Shown piece by piece: positions 53,022 through 62,135 of a stretch of DNA of 64,000 bases. Position 1 is the first letter of the stretch; the number at the start of each line of letters is the position of its first letter. Below the pieces are notes generated by a model. The model did not search any database. It worked only from the letters and a program-made list of their open reading frames with translations, and had not been told where the DNA came from. The DNA is from Helicobacter turcicus (GTDB taxonomy: Bacteria; Campylobacterota; Campylobacteria; Campylobacterales; Helicobacteraceae): positions 88,177 to 152,176 of the forward strand of contig NZ_JAIGYQ010000005.1 of the NCBI RefSeq assembly GCF_019711685.1, written 5' to 3'. Position numbers and translations under genes: made by a program.

Positions 53022-53354
53022 ATGGCTGTGACTCCTGTTGGCAATATGACCTATATCAACCAAAATGCCCAAGTTGGCTCAATGCAACAAGCTAACACGC
53101 AAGTTAAACTTGATTTTCAGTCTATGGTCAATCTCCAAAACTTGCAAGACAATCAAGAAGAAATCCAAGAAGTGCGACCAACTGAGGAAACACTAGAGGT
53201 TAAAGACGAAAGAGAAGGGAATGGCAAACAAGAAAAAGATGAAGAAGAAAAGCACGAAGAACAAAAAGAACAAGATTCCACTCTAAAGGAATCACAAAAT
53301 ACTATTCAAGCTAACGACGATGGCACAATTGCGCATTTAGACATTTCTGTATAA
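53022..53354 (+). CDS. Small acidic low-complexity protein of unknown function
   Basis: 110 residues, unrecognised. The N-terminus (MAVTPVGNMTYINQNAQVGS) has no signal peptide. Residues 47-92 are dominated by Glu, Lys and Gln (EEIQEVRPTEETLEVKDERE, then KQEKDEEEKHEEQKEQDS), probably disordered. It follows the NFACT gene by 3 bases, so it is translated with that operon. The start and the neat end suggest a real gene. The spaced, conserved-looking N-terminus resembles small flagella-coexpressed proteins of Campylobacterales, but this is a guess. Confidence 0.6.
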   Translation: MAVTPVGNMTYINQNAQVGSMQQANTQVKLDFQSMVNLQNLQDNQEEIQEVRPTEETLEVKDEREGNGKQEKDEEEKHEEQKEQDSTLKESQNTIQANDDGTIAHLDISV

Positions 53355-53406
53355 AAGTTGGAATCCTTTTTGCTATCACTTTAAAAAACAAGTGAAAAGG
53401 ACGATT

Positions 53407-54105
53407 ATGCAACGATTTTTCAAAATATTTTTACAGGCATTTTTACTTTTTATTTTTCTCTCTACCATAACCTTTGCATGGCAACCTAGCAGCCCAAATC
53501 CTTACCATTCACAAAATGATGAACACCCTCTTTACACAGAACGTAAAAAGCGCTTACTAGGAGTTTATGGCACTTATAACAAGGCAAAATCTGATGCCAC
53601 GCTTAGCATTAGCGGTTTTGAAACGCAAAACCATAGTTTAAGTGAGAAGCAGCTTGGAGTTGGAATCCAGTTTGGCTATTTGCTAAATTCTAATAACAGA
53701 ATCCTAGCAAACTTTGAGCACCACTTAAAACAAAATGGATTCTCTTATCAGCTCTTGATGCTTGGCTATGCCTTTACCCCACAACTTCCAAATAGTCGCA
53801 ATTGGCGCTTGCTTTTAGGCGTTAATGCGGGGCTTGCACTAGGAAAATTTGATAGCGGTAGCTTTGTAGTTAATGATAGTGCGCTTGAAAAACTTTCTTA
53901 TACAGGCTTAACCTATGGTATCAAAGGTGGGCTTATCCGCACATTTAGCAATAGTGAGCTAGAATTTGGCATACAAGCAAGACGTTTAAACTTTGGTGAA
54001 AAAGGTAGCAACATAGCATTAAATGGCAATCCAAGTTCTGCAAATTTAGATCTTAGCGAAACTTCAACTCTTGGTGTTTATCTAGGTTATAACATTTTAT
54101 TTTAA
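53407..54105 (+). CDS. Outer-membrane beta-barrel protein
   Basis: 232 residues. N-terminal signal (FFKIFLQAFLLFIFLSTITFA), then alternating amphipathic strands rich in Gly and aromatic residues (LLGVYGTYNK, GVGIQFGYLL, GLTYGIKGGL) and the C-terminal YLGYNILF ending in Phe, the usual signal for BAM-mediated insertion. It looks like an eight- to ten-strand barrel of the Omp family. The start is ATG 53407, seven bases after AAAAGGA; a GTG at 53392 is the alternative. yaaA starts nine bases downstream. Confidence 0.75.
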   Translation: MQRFFKIFLQAFLLFIFLSTITFAWQPSSPNPYHSQNDEHPLYTERKKRLLGVYGTYNKAKSDATLSISGFETQNHSLSEKQLGVGIQFGYLLNSNNRILANFEHHLKQNGFSYQLLMLGYAFTPQLPNSRNWRLLLGVNAGLALGKFDSGSFVVNDSALEKLSYTGLTYGIKGGLIRTFSNSELEFGIQARRLNFGEKGSNIALNGNPSSANLDLSETSTLGVYLGYNILF

Positions 54106-54114
54106 AGGATAGAA

Positions 54115-54924
54115 ATGTGGATTTTATTTTCACCTAGTGAGAAAAAGTGCTTAATGCACCAAAATTCTATAAAAACCTCTAATGCAACATTTTATAAAAA
54201 TTTTATTTGTGAGAATCTACAAAAAATCTTAGAATCCTACACACAATTTTTGCAACACGCAAGTGATACAGAACTCCAAAAACTCTTCGGGACAAAAACC
54301 ATAAGCCTTGATGCACTTTCCTTAGCCCAAAATCTTATTAATGCACCCCTTATAGATTCCATTGAACGCTACATTGGTGTAGCTTTTAATGCCCTAAATT
54401 ACACAAATTTAGATGAAAATGCTAAAGGCTACCTCTCTGAACATCTCTTAATTTTTTCTAATCTTTTTGGAGTACTTAGAACAACAGATAAAATTCCTTA
54501 TTACGATTTAAAACAGGGCGAGGGCTTTAACCATAACAACATTGCATTTTCCACAAAGAATCTCTATGCACAAAATCACAATAAAATTTGGACATTTTTA
54601 GACGATATAAACACAGAATCGCTAGAATTTTTGGACTTACGCGCAGGTTTTTATCAAAAATGCTTCCCTTTAAATAAGATTCCAAACTTTTTAAAACATA
54701 AAAATATTCACATTTTAGTGCCAAATTTTATAAAAAATGGCAAAATTTTGAGCCATTACGCAAAATTCTACCGCGGAATTCTTTTGCAAACCTGCGCAAA
54801 ATACGAAATTTTAAGCCTAAAAACATTCCTTGATAAAAACATCACGGGACTAATTTTAGAAGATAGAAACACAACACACAAAGACAACATCACCCAAACA
54901 CACATCACTTACACTATTACTTAA
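54115..54924 (+). CDS. yaaA: YaaA-family protein (peroxide stress response)
   Basis: 269 residues of the DUF328/UPF0246 family. Opens WILFSPSEKK, has SNLFGVLRTTDKIPYYDL and ends LVPNFIKNGKILSHYAKFYRGIL. E. coli YaaA lowers free iron during peroxide stress and resembles a DNA-binding fold; that role is assumed here. It is the last gene of the run from 41.9 kb. The fabG promoter lies just behind it. Confidence 0.85.
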   Translation: MWILFSPSEKKCLMHQNSIKTSNATFYKNFICENLQKILESYTQFLQHASDTELQKLFGTKTISLDALSLAQNLINAPLIDSIERYIGVAFNALNYTNLDENAKGYLSEHLLIFSNLFGVLRTTDKIPYYDLKQGEGFNHNNIAFSTKNLYAQNHNKIWTFLDDINTESLEFLDLRAGFYQKCFPLNKIPNFLKHKNIHILVPNFIKNGKILSHYAKFYRGILLQTCAKYEILSLKTFLDKNITGLILEDRNTTHKDNITQTHITYTIT

Positions 54925-54932
54925 ATTTTTAG

Positions 54933-54938
54933 TATAAT
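54933..54938 (+). promoter_or_regulatory. Probable -10 box for fabG
   Basis: TATAAT in TTTAGTATAATTATGC, 31 bases before the fabG ATG, just after the yaaA stop. T-rich upstream context. Confidence 0.65.
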
Positions 54939-54968
54939 TATGCTTTTATGTAGCAACAAAGGGATATT

Positions 54969-55712
54969 ATGAAATTTTGCGGAAAAAATGTTTTAATCAC
55001 AGGCGCCTCTAAAGGCATTGGTGCAGAAATTGCTAAAGTATTAGCAAAAGAGGGCTTAAAAGTATGGATAAACTACCGCTCTAAGCCCGAGCTTGCCGAC
55101 ACTCTAAAAGCAGAAATAGAAGCAAATGGTGGTTATGCGGCTGTAATAAGTTTTGATGCAACAGATGAAGAAGCTTTTCTTGCGGGATTAAATGCTATTA
55201 TTAGCAGTGATGGTGAGTTAGCATTTCTAGTTAATAATGCTGGAATTACAAATGATAAACTCTCAATGCGTATGAAAACAGAGGATTTCACTTCCATTCT
55301 CAATGCAAATCTTACTTCAAGTTTCATTGGTTGCCGTGAAGCACTAAAAATTATGCGCAAACAAGGCTATGGAGCGGTGGTAAATATCGCTTCTGTTATC
55401 GGAGAAATTGGAAACATAGGGCAATGTAATTATGCCGCAAGCAAAGGTGGTATGATTGCGATGACAAAATCTTTTGCTAGAGAAGGTGGCAGTAAAGGAA
55501 TCCGCTTTAACTGCGTAACTCCCGGTTTTATTGAAAGTGATATGACAAAAAGTTTAAAAGATGAAGTCAAAGAATCTTATGCACAAAATATCCCATTAGG
55601 ACGCTTTGGAAAAGGCGAAGAAGTTGCAGGTGCAGTTGCGTTTCTACTCTCAAATAGCGCAAACTACATTACTGGAGAAGTCTTAAAAGTAAATGGCGGA
55701 CTCTATATGTAA
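54969..55712 (+). CDS. fabG: 3-oxoacyl-[acyl-carrier-protein] reductase
   Basis: 247-residue short-chain dehydrogenase; reduces 3-oxoacyl-ACP with NADPH in fatty-acid elongation. Cofactor loop TGASKGIGAEIA, NNAGIT, catalytic Ser (NIASVIGEIGN), and YxxxK in CNYAASKGG. Ends ITGEVLKVNGGLYM. It heads fabG-acpP-fabF-accA. Confidence 0.96.
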   Translation: MKFCGKNVLITGASKGIGAEIAKVLAKEGLKVWINYRSKPELADTLKAEIEANGGYAAVISFDATDEEAFLAGLNAIISSDGELAFLVNNAGITNDKLSMRMKTEDFTSILNANLTSSFIGCREALKIMRKQGYGAVVNIASVIGEIGNIGQCNYAASKGGMIAMTKSFAREGGSKGIRFNCVTPGFIESDMTKSLKDEVKESYAQNIPLGRFGKGEEVAGAVAFLLSNSANYITGEVLKVNGGLYM

Positions 55713-55782
55713 CACATAAAGTTTTTTAAGAAAAACTTAGCTAGAATACAGTCTTATTGAAATTTTTTAAGGAGAAATTGCA

Positions 55783-56016
55783 ATGGCAATATTTGATGAT
55801 GTAAAGGCAGTTGTTGTTGAGCAACTTAATGTAAATGAGGGCGAAGTAAAACCAGAATCTAAGTTTGTAGATGATTTAGGCGCAGATTCTTTAGATGTTG
55901 TTGAGCTTGTAATGGCATTAGAAGAAAAGTTTGAAATTGAAATTCCAGATGAAGAAGCAGAAAAAATCCAAACCGTTGGAGATGTTGTAGCTTACATTGA
56001 AAAGGCAAAAGCTTAA
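55783..56016 (+). CDS. acpP: Acyl carrier protein
   Basis: 77 residues, strongly acidic. The phosphopantetheine attachment Ser36 lies in [18 protein letters not shown]. Ribosome site TTAAGGAGAAATTGCA is strong, as expected for an abundant protein. A TAGAAT box 36 bases upstream (55742-55747) may be its own -10. A hairpin follows the stop. Confidence 0.97.
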   Translation: MAIFDDVKAVVVEQLNVNEGEVKPESKFVDDLGADSLDVVELVMALEEKFEIEIPDEEAEKIQTVGDVVAYIEKAKA

Positions 56017-56027
56017 TTTATACTCTT

Positions 56028-56047
56028 AGTATGCCTTAGGGCATACT
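56028..56047 (+). terminator. Hairpin between acpP and fabF
   Basis: AGTATGCC, loop TTAG, GGCATACT, a perfect 8 bp stem 12 bases after acpP. Followed by GCTATTTTAA rather than a full U-run, so it may stop only part of the transcripts and keep acpP mRNA in excess over fabF. It could also protect the acpP 3' end. Confidence 0.6.
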
Positions 56048-56072
56048 GCTATTTTAATCATCAAGGATAAAT

Positions 56073-57308
56073 ATGAGACGCGTAGTGGTTACTGGACTAG
56101 GAATGGTTAATGCTCTTGGATTAAACAGAGAAGATTCTTTTAAAGCTATTATAGACGGAAGATGTGGAGTTAAAACAATCTCCTCTTTTGATATTTCAGA
56201 ATTTCCTGTAAAAATTGCTGCTGAAATCACAGATTTTGACCCAAACACTATCATGGATGCAAAAGAAGTCAAAAAAGCAGATCGTTTTATTCAACTAGGA
56301 ATAAAAGCTGCAAGAGAAGCAATGGAAGATAGCGGTTTGTTAAATAGTGAAGGAAAGTTACAAGATTCCATTAATCAAGAACGTTTTGGAATTAGCTCTG
56401 CTTCTGGAATTGGCGGATTAGGAAATATTGAAAAAAATTCCATAGTGAATTTTGAACGCGGACCAAAACGTATTTCACCTTTCTTTATCCCATCTGCACT
56501 TGTCAATATGCTTGGAGGATTTATTTCTATTGACTACTCTATTAAAGGACCAAATCTAGCAAGCGTAACGGCTTGTGCTGCTGGAACACATGGCATTAGC
56601 GAAGCTGGAAAAACGATTATGCTAAATTGTGCAGATAGAATGCTTGTTGTCGCTGCAGAATCTGCAATCTGCGCTGTAGGAATTGGTGGATTTGCGGCAA
56701 TGAAAGCTCTATCTGATAGAAACGATGACCCACAGCACGCAAGTCGCCCTTTTGACAATGAACGTAATGGATTTGTAATGGGAGAGGGTGCGGCAGCTTT
56801 ATTGCTTGAAGAATATGAGGTAGCAAAAAATAGAGGAGCAACTATCTATGCAGAACTAGTTGGCTTTGGCGAAAGCGGTGATGCAAACCACATCACAACA
56901 CCTGCTCCAGAAGGAGAGGGTGCATACCGCGCAATGAGAGCAGCACTAGCTATGGCAAACACAAAAATTGATTATGTTAATGCGCATGGAACTAGCACAA
57001 AATACAATGATATCTATGAAACACTTGCGCTTAAGAAAGTATTTAATGGCAATGTGCCTCTAGTTAGCTCTACAAAAGGACAAATCGGACATTGTTTAGG
57101 CGCAGCAGGAGGCATTGAAGCAGTAATTTCTATTATGGCAATGCAAAATGGGATTCTACCCCCAACAATCAACCAAATCCAAAAAGACCCAGAATGTGAT
57201 TTAGACTATATCCCAAACACCGCAAGAGAAGCAAAAATCAATGCAGTTATGAGCAATTCCTTTGGTTTTGGCGGAACTAATGGTGTTGTAATTTTCAAAA
57301 GAGTGTAA
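56073..57308 (+). CDS. fabF: 3-oxoacyl-[acyl-carrier-protein] synthase II
   Basis: 411-residue condensing enzyme. Opens RRVVVTGLGMVNALGLN, active-site Cys in VTACAAGTHGISEAG, catalytic His in NAHGTSTKYND and STKGQIGHCLGAAGG, Gly-rich end NSFGFGGTNGVVIF. Extends acyl-ACP with malonyl-ACP. It is four bases from accA. Confidence 0.96.
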   Translation: MRRVVVTGLGMVNALGLNREDSFKAIIDGRCGVKTISSFDISEFPVKIAAEITDFDPNTIMDAKEVKKADRFIQLGIKAAREAMEDSGLLNSEGKLQDSINQERFGISSASGIGGLGNIEKNSIVNFERGPKRISPFFIPSALVNMLGGFISIDYSIKGPNLASVTACAAGTHGISEAGKTIMLNCADRMLVVAAESAICAVGIGGFAAMKALSDRNDDPQHASRPFDNERNGFVMGEGAAALLLEEYEVAKNRGATIYAELVGFGESGDANHITTPAPEGEGAYRAMRAALAMANTKIDYVNAHGTSTKYNDIYETLALKKVFNGNVPLVSSTKGQIGHCLGAAGGIEAVISIMAMQNGILPPTINQIQKDPECDLDYIPNTAREAKINAVMSNSFGFGGTNGVVIFKRV

Positions 57309-57311
57309 ATC

Positions 57312-58244
57312 GTGGCAACTTATTTAGATTTTGAAATGAAAATCAAAAATATTCAAGAAAACATTGCAACAGCAAAATTAAAAAATGACGCACATGCAAT
57401 TGAAATTCTACAAAAAGACTTAGACAAAGAGGTTGCAAAAGTTTATTCTAATCTCTCTGACTATCAAAAATTGCAACTCGCAAGACACCCAGACCGCCCT
57501 TATGCACTAGATTACATTACCTTGCTTTTAGAAGAACCCCTAGAGATTCATGGAGATAGACATTTTAGTGACGACCACTCTATTGTTTGCTATCTTGGAA
57601 AAATTGCAGGTGAAAAAGTAATGGTCATCGGCGAAGAAAAAGGTAGAGGAACAAAAAATAAACTTTATCGTAACTTTGGAATGCCAAATCCAGAGGGCTA
57701 TCGTAAAGCATTACGCGTAGCAAAAATGGCAGAGAAGTTTAGAATTCCGCTTCTAATGTTTATTGATACTCCGGGTGCGTATCCTGGAATTGGTGCAGAA
57801 GAGCGCGGACAAAGCGAAGCAATTGCAAAAAACTTGCAAGAGTTTAGCACCCTTAAGATTCCAACCATTTCTATTGTTATTGGCGAGGGTGGAAGTGGTG
57901 GTGCTCTTGCCATTGGTGTAGCAGATAGACTGGCTATGATGCAGTATTCCGTCTTTAGCGTTATCTCTCCAGAGGGTTGCGCAGCAATTTTATGGAATGA
58001 CCCAGCAAAAATTGAGAGCGCCACACAGGCATTAAAAATTACTCCAGAAGATTTAAAAGAAGCCAAATTAATTGATGCAATTATCACAGAACCGGGCATT
58101 GGAGCGCATAGAGATAAAGAGGGTGCAGCAGAGGCAATCAAAGCCTACTTTATAGAATCCCTAGATTCAATCCGCCAAGATATAGATTATCTAAATAAGC
58201 GCTTTAATAAGCTAATGAATTACGGGAGCTTCCAAAACGTTTAA
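57312..58244 (+). CDS. accA: Acetyl-CoA carboxylase carboxyltransferase subunit alpha
   Basis: 310 residues. Crotonase-fold carboxyltransferase half; makes malonyl-CoA together with AccD and biotinylated AccB (not in window). Motifs: [77 protein letters not shown]. Starts with GTG at 57312, three bases after the fabF stop, with no ATG near the conserved N-terminus. Last gene of the fatty-acid cluster. Confidence 0.96.
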   Translation: MATYLDFEMKIKNIQENIATAKLKNDAHAIEILQKDLDKEVAKVYSNLSDYQKLQLARHPDRPYALDYITLLLEEPLEIHGDRHFSDDHSIVCYLGKIAGEKVMVIGEEKGRGTKNKLYRNFGMPNPEGYRKALRVAKMAEKFRIPLLMFIDTPGAYPGIGAEERGQSEAIAKNLQEFSTLKIPTISIVIGEGGSGGALAIGVADRLAMMQYSVFSVISPEGCAAILWNDPAKIESATQALKITPEDLKEAKLIDAIITEPGIGAHRDKEGAAEAIKAYFIESLDSIRQDIDYLNKRFNKLMNYGSFQNV

Positions 58245-58258
58245 AGAAATTTAAATTA

Positions 58259-58275
58259 GAATCCAAAATGGATTC
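58259..58275. terminator. Short hairpin after accA
   Basis: GAATCC, loop AAAAT, GGATTC, a 6 bp stem 15 bases after the accA stop. Weak and without a U-run. Like the hairpin at 23441-23467, both arms carry the abundant GATTC word. Confidence 0.35.
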
Positions 58276-58328
58276 CATATAAAATAATCCTAAGTAAAAA
58301 TTCCAACCCCTAGCGCACAAGGAATACA

Positions 58329-59537
58329 ATGCAAAAAGTCGCAATCATCGGTGGAGGAGCAAGCGGAATCTTTTGTGCGGTTCTGCTCTCCTTGCATAAC
58401 ATTCCCGTTGTGCTTTTTGAAAAAAATAAAATACTAGGTAAAAAACTCCTAGCAACTGGTAATGGACGTTGCAACATTCACAACATTCACACAGATTCCA
58501 CCCATTTTCAAAGTGCAAGCTTTCGCCAAAAAGACTTACAACACATCTTACAAAATTACCCATTTATTGCCTTTGCAAAGACTTGCCAAAATCTAGGGCT
58601 ACTACTTGAATCAAAGGAGGATGGCAGAGTATATCCCCTTGCTAATTCTGCAAAATCAATTTTAGAGATTTTCACGCACACTCTAAATACTAACCCAAAT
58701 TTACAAATCGCCCTAAATACCGAAATCACCGCTATCACACCAAAAGATTCTAGTTTTTTACTCCAAAGTCAAAATAACTCTACTTGCTTTGACATCCTAA
58801 TCCTAGCTTGTGGAAGCCAAGCTGCCCCAAAACTAGGCGGTAGCGACAAAGGAGAAAAATTTGCACAAAATCTAGGCTTAAAGCTCTATCCCTCCTACCC
58901 TTCTCTTGTGCCAATCCGCCTAGATTCCACGCTTATTTCCTCCTTAAGTGGCATTAAAATTAAAGCCAAACTCACACTAAAGAAGAATGAACAAATCCTA
59001 GCAGAAACTTTAGATGATGTGCTTTTTACAGACTATGGAATCTCTGGCTTTGGTGTACTTGACATTTCTAGCTTTATGCAAACACAAAAAAATTTCACAC
59101 TATTTCTTGATTTTTTGCCAAATCTCACGTCAAAAACTCTAGAAAACGCACTCCAAAACACACTCAAACATCAACCAAAAATCTCCATAGAGACGCTGCT
59201 TTGTGGTTTTTTGCACCCAAAAATTGCTAAAGCATTTGTAACACATTTACACCCAAATCCAAACAACACAAAACATCTAAAACAATTCATTTTTACTCTT
59301 AAAAACTTTCTCTGCGAAAATCCCCGATTAAAGGACTTTGAGAGCGCAGAAGTTTGTGGCGGCGGTGTAAGCGGGAAAGAAATCCATCCAAATACAATGG
59401 AATCCAAAAATTATAAAAATCTCTATATTATTGGCGAAATGCTAGATATTGTAGGCAATCGCGGTGGCTACAACCTAGCCTTTGCTTGGGCAAGTGCGCA
59501 CGCTTGCGCTAAGGCTGTGTTAAGTCAAATCAAATAA
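58329..59537 (+). CDS. BaiN/YhiN-family FAD-dependent oxidoreductase
   Basis: 402 residues of the HI0933-like flavoprotein family. FAD loop IIGGGASGIFCAVLLSLHN, second motif GKKLLATGNGRCNIHN, and C-terminal GNRGGYNLAFAWASAHACAKA. The substrate is unknown; some members reduce bile-acid intermediates, others have no known role. Single gene with about 84 bases before it. Confidence 0.85.
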   Translation: MQKVAIIGGGASGIFCAVLLSLHNIPVVLFEKNKILGKKLLATGNGRCNIHNIHTDSTHFQSASFRQKDLQHILQNYPFIAFAKTCQNLGLLLESKEDGRVYPLANSAKSILEIFTHTLNTNPNLQIALNTEITAITPKDSSFLLQSQNNSTCFDILILACGSQAAPKLGGSDKGEKFAQNLGLKLYPSYPSLVPIRLDSTLISSLSGIKIKAKLTLKKNEQILAETLDDVLFTDYGISGFGVLDISSFMQTQKNFTLFLDFLPNLTSKTLENALQNTLKHQPKISIETLLCGFLHPKIAKAFVTHLHPNPNNTKHLKQFIFTLKNFLCENPRLKDFESAEVCGGGVSGKEIHPNTMESKNYKNLYIIGEMLDIVGNRGGYNLAFAWASAHACAKAVLSQIK

Positions 59538-59693
59538 GGAATCTAAAAGTTTGTTTTCTTTTAAATCCTACAAGCAATAAGAAAAATCCACCTCATAAAA
59601 CCATTTTGTAGGATATTGTAGCACAAAAGGTTATTTTTACCTCTAGTAAAGCAAAACGCAAGACATGAACAAATAGAAAAATGCGCACTTGAA

Positions 59694-59744
59694 ACTTGGA
59701 GCTTTCAATAGATTCTCTCATTCTCTCTTTAGTATGCTCCAAGT
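59694..59744. repeat. 9 bp inverted repeat in the 59538-59766 spacer
   Basis: ACTTGGAGC at 59694-59702 and its complement GCTCCAAGT at 59736-59744, with 33 bases between. Could be a long hairpin or a binding site. The rest of the 229 base spacer holds nothing that I can identify. Confidence 0.3.
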
Positions 59745-59766
59745 AAGCCCATAGATTCTAAGTAAT

Positions 59767-60081
59767 CTACGACAATGCCTTAAGTCCCACAGCAGAAGCG
59801 ATGATAAGCGTGATAAAAAAGAGCTTTTTTATACTTTTGTCCTCTTTGAAAAACACTATCCCCACAAACACGCCACCAGCTGCGCCGATACCCGTCCATA
59901 TCGCATAAGCTGTCGCCATAGCAATTCCTTTCATCGCAAGAGAAAGCAAAGCAAGACTTAGCACAAACTGCACAAAAATGCCAAACAAAAAGATTTTCCG
60001 CCCTGTGAGGTTGTATTTTTTCATCGCAATTACGCCTACTATTTCCATACACCCCGCAAACAATAAATACACCCAGCTCAT
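59767..60081 (-). CDS. SMR-family small multidrug/guanidinium exporter subunit
   Basis: 104 residues, four membrane helices. Conserved Glu in TM1 (LFAGCMEIVGVIAMK), TAYAIWTGIGAAGG in TM3, ending SAVGLKAL. It overlaps the next SMR gene by four bases, so the two make a paired, probably heterodimeric exporter like YkkCD, EbrAB or a guanidinium pair. The start ATG at 60081 is coupled to the upstream gene stop. Confidence 0.88.
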   Translation of the reverse strand: MSWVYLLFAGCMEIVGVIAMKKYNLTGRKIFLFGIFVQFVLSLALLSLAMKGIAMATAYAIWTGIGAAGGVFVGIVFFKEDKSIKKLFFITLIIASAVGLKALS

Positions 60082-60500
60082 TTGCGCTCTCCTACTTCCA
60101 CGATTTCATCAAGCCCTAGATTCTGCGAAATGTCTCCCGCGAGTTTTTCTTCTTGAGATTGCACCTCTTTGCTAGAGAGTTTCAATCCCATCACACCAAT
60201 AAGCAAGAGCACAATAAAAAGAACCTTAAGCAGAGAAAATTCCTCACCAAAGATAAGAATCTCTGCGATTGTAATGCCCGCTGTTCCAATGCCTACAAAT
60301 ACGCTGTATGCGATACCAACTTCTAGCACTCTAACAGCTACAATCATCGCAAAAAATGAGATGAGAATCCCAATGCCTGTAAGCGTATAGAAAAAGAGAT
60401 TATCCGCATACTTTAGCCCACTTGCCCAAAAGCATTCTATAATTCCACCAAAAAGCACCAATCCCCACGCAAGATTTGGGGTAAGTTTGAGTTGTTTCAT
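60078..60500 (-). CDS. SMR-family exporter subunit with C-terminal extension
   Basis: 140 residues. TM1 has the key Glu in GIIECFWASGLKYAD, similar to the Gdx/SugE motif, then GIAYSVFVGIGTAGI in TM3. The 30 residue polar tail (KEVQSQEEKLAGDISQNLGL) is longer than in ordinary SMR proteins. Paired with the 104-residue subunit; the substrate (quaternary amine or guanidinium) cannot be decided. Upstream 286 bases lack a recognisable guanidine riboswitch. Confidence 0.85.
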   Translation of the reverse strand: MKQLKLTPNLAWGLVLFGGIIECFWASGLKYADNLFFYTLTGIGILISFFAMIVAVRVLEVGIAYSVFVGIGTAGITIAEILIFGEEFSLLKVLFIVLLLIGVMGLKLSSKEVQSQEEKLAGDISQNLGLDEIVEVGERK

Positions 60501-60786
60501 TATTTTCCTTTATTTACACAATAATTTTTAAAAACCAATTTATAGAGTGTGCATTCTAGAATCTACACTAAGATAAGAAGAAATTAGAGCTGGGAGATAG
60601 AGAGAAAATAGATAAGAAAAGCAAACGACTGATAGCCTTGTTCCCAAAACATTAATCCCTCCTTTTAGTGTCAAAATGAAACTATACCATAAAATACCAC
60701 TATACAAGATTGCTTGCCACAAGCTCGGCTTGAGCTAGGATTCTATCTGTTGTAAGGTTTTGCATAAAGCTATGTCTATTACTAAT
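60501..60786. other. 286 base non-coding spacer
   Basis: Lies between the SMR pair and the HrgA-like gene. No credible gene or RNA motif was seen. It is mostly 5' leader and promoter space for the minus-strand SMR genes. A guanidine-type riboswitch was sought in the reverse complement but the typical conserved ACGR/ACUGG elements are missing. Confidence 0.5.
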
Positions 60787-61725
60787 TTATTCCTCAATAT
60801 GCTTTTCTTTGAGATATTTTTGCATACCATCATCATCTAAAACTTTATCAAAATCTGCTTTAATTTCTATACCCACACCAGCTTTAATTTGTTTATTAAC
60901 ATCGCAAATAAAATTTTTAAAATCAGCATTCTTATCAAGAAGCATATCCAAAGTCGATATGTCAAGCTCTTTTTGCCTAGAACTTAGTAAAATTCTAGAA
61001 CTTTGAACATCACTTTCAAGCTTTATCACGCCTATGCCAAAGCTTTGATTAAGACGTCTTAATTCGCCTAAAACTTCATCATCAATTTCTTTAAAAACAA
61101 CCAAATAGCCTTCATTAGCCCAGCTTGAATTACTCACAGCTTGAAAGTAACTTTCTTTTAAATTTGAAAAATCAAGGCTAATTTTAAGCTCAAAAGAAAA
61201 GAACTTATAATGGCTTTGCTTAATATTATGCAAAAGATTTAAGGTTTCTTCTTTATAGTCCCCATAAGGAAAATATACCCCAACTATATCAGGATAATTC
61301 CATTTGTCTTTACCATTTGTATCTTTTTTGCTTTTTTCGTGATAAATGGTTTTGCATTGGAGATTAAAATTAGAATTTTCATAGAGAAATTTTACAAGCA
61401 AAGGATGCAAATCTCTTTCGTGAAATTGATTTTTTTGTTTAGTTTTAACGTCCGCATCATCAAGATTTAAACTTCCTAATTCACCTGCTCTAGTTTTCAG
61501 CCAAAAAGTGGTAGGTTTTCTAGAAGCAAAGATAAATTGACTCTCTTTGCCCCCTTCCCTAATGTCTCTGTAAATCCGAGTTCTAGTAGTGATAAGAGGT
61601 GCCTTTCCTATACTTGAAAGTTCTTTATCAAACCCAAGCTCACAAGCTTGTGACCAAATTTGCTCACTGCTTAAAGGCTGTTTTGCTTGTCTTAAAACTT
61701 CACTAATCATTTCTTTGTAAGTCAT
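60787..61725 (-). CDS. HrgA-like protein: HARE-HTH domain plus PD-(D/E)xK-like domain
   Basis: 312 residues. Residues 1-75 form a HARE-HTH (HB1/ASXL/restriction endonuclease helix-turn-helix): MTYKEMISEVLRQAKQPLSS, then RIYRDIREGGKESQF and FWLKT. After a linker, a nuclease-like domain reads NYPDIVGVYFPYGD and FFSFELKI (PD...ExK). This is the COG2958/HrgA family, found in H. pylori at a site where some strains carry a restriction gene instead. Possible defence role. Start ATG 61725 after AAAGGAGTAAAA. Confidence 0.78.
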   Translation of the reverse strand: MTYKEMISEVLRQAKQPLSSEQIWSQACELGFDKELSSIGKAPLITTRTRIYRDIREGGKESQFIFASRKPTTFWLKTRAGELGSLNLDDADVKTKQKNQFHERDLHPLLVKFLYENSNFNLQCKTIYHEKSKKDTNGKDKWNYPDIVGVYFPYGDYKEETLNLLHNIKQSHYKFFSFELKISLDFSNLKESYFQAVSNSSWANEGYLVVFKEIDDEVLGELRRLNQSFGIGVIKLESDVQSSRILLSSRQKELDISTLDMLLDKNADFKNFICDVNKQIKAGVGIEIKADFDKVLDDDGMQKYLKEKHIEE

Positions 61726-62135
61726 TTTTACTCCTTTATACGCAATTTTTGAAAATATTATCATTTTTTTTAAAATATGCTTATCTGTTCCTACTCTAAT
61801 CTACTTGCTGTGAGGTTGCTTTTTATTTGCACCACGCGGTTAGTTTTTTTAAAACTATTTTTTCCACACAATGTGTCCATTGATATTGTGTTTTTCATAC
61901 ACTTCCAATACTTCTTCTAAAAAAGCAATAAGTTCTTTTTCGTTTGTATTTTTTGCAGATTCTAACATTCTTAAAAACATCTTTCTATCTTGCTTTAATC
62001 TTGTGCATTTAGGATTTCACATTTTGTTAAGAAATTATAGCAAAAGCTAGATAATATGGGACACACATTAATGCAAATTTAGTTTAAGTTAAGATATAAT
62101 ATTTATTAAAGTAAAGAGATTTAAGAGGAAATGCT
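61726..62135. other. 410 base region between the HrgA-like and ImmA-like genes
   Basis: Both neighbouring genes point away, so both promoters lie here. It holds one short minus-strand frame (61855-61980), listed separately. TTAAGATATAATATTT near 62090-62105 gives a TATAAT-type -10 about 35 bases before the ImmA-like start. Confidence 0.5.
61855..61980 (-). pseudogene. 41-codon open frame, probable gene fragment
   Basis: From ATG 61980 it reads MFLRMLESAKNTNEKELIAF, then LEEVLEVYEKHNINGHIVWKK. The frame is open a further 12 codons upstream to a TGA. Helical, unrecognised. It might be the end of a larger lost gene in an accessory region, or a very small gene. No good ribosome site was seen. 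Confidence 0.3.

Noticed and set aside
53022..53354. Flagellar regulator promoter in front of the acidic protein
   Set aside because: No sigma-54 or sigma-28 pattern was found in the bases before it; it appears to rely on the upstream operon.
60501..60790. Guanidine riboswitch upstream of the SMR pair
   Set aside because: The reverse complement lacks the conserved elements of known guanidine riboswitch classes; only A/T-rich leader was seen.
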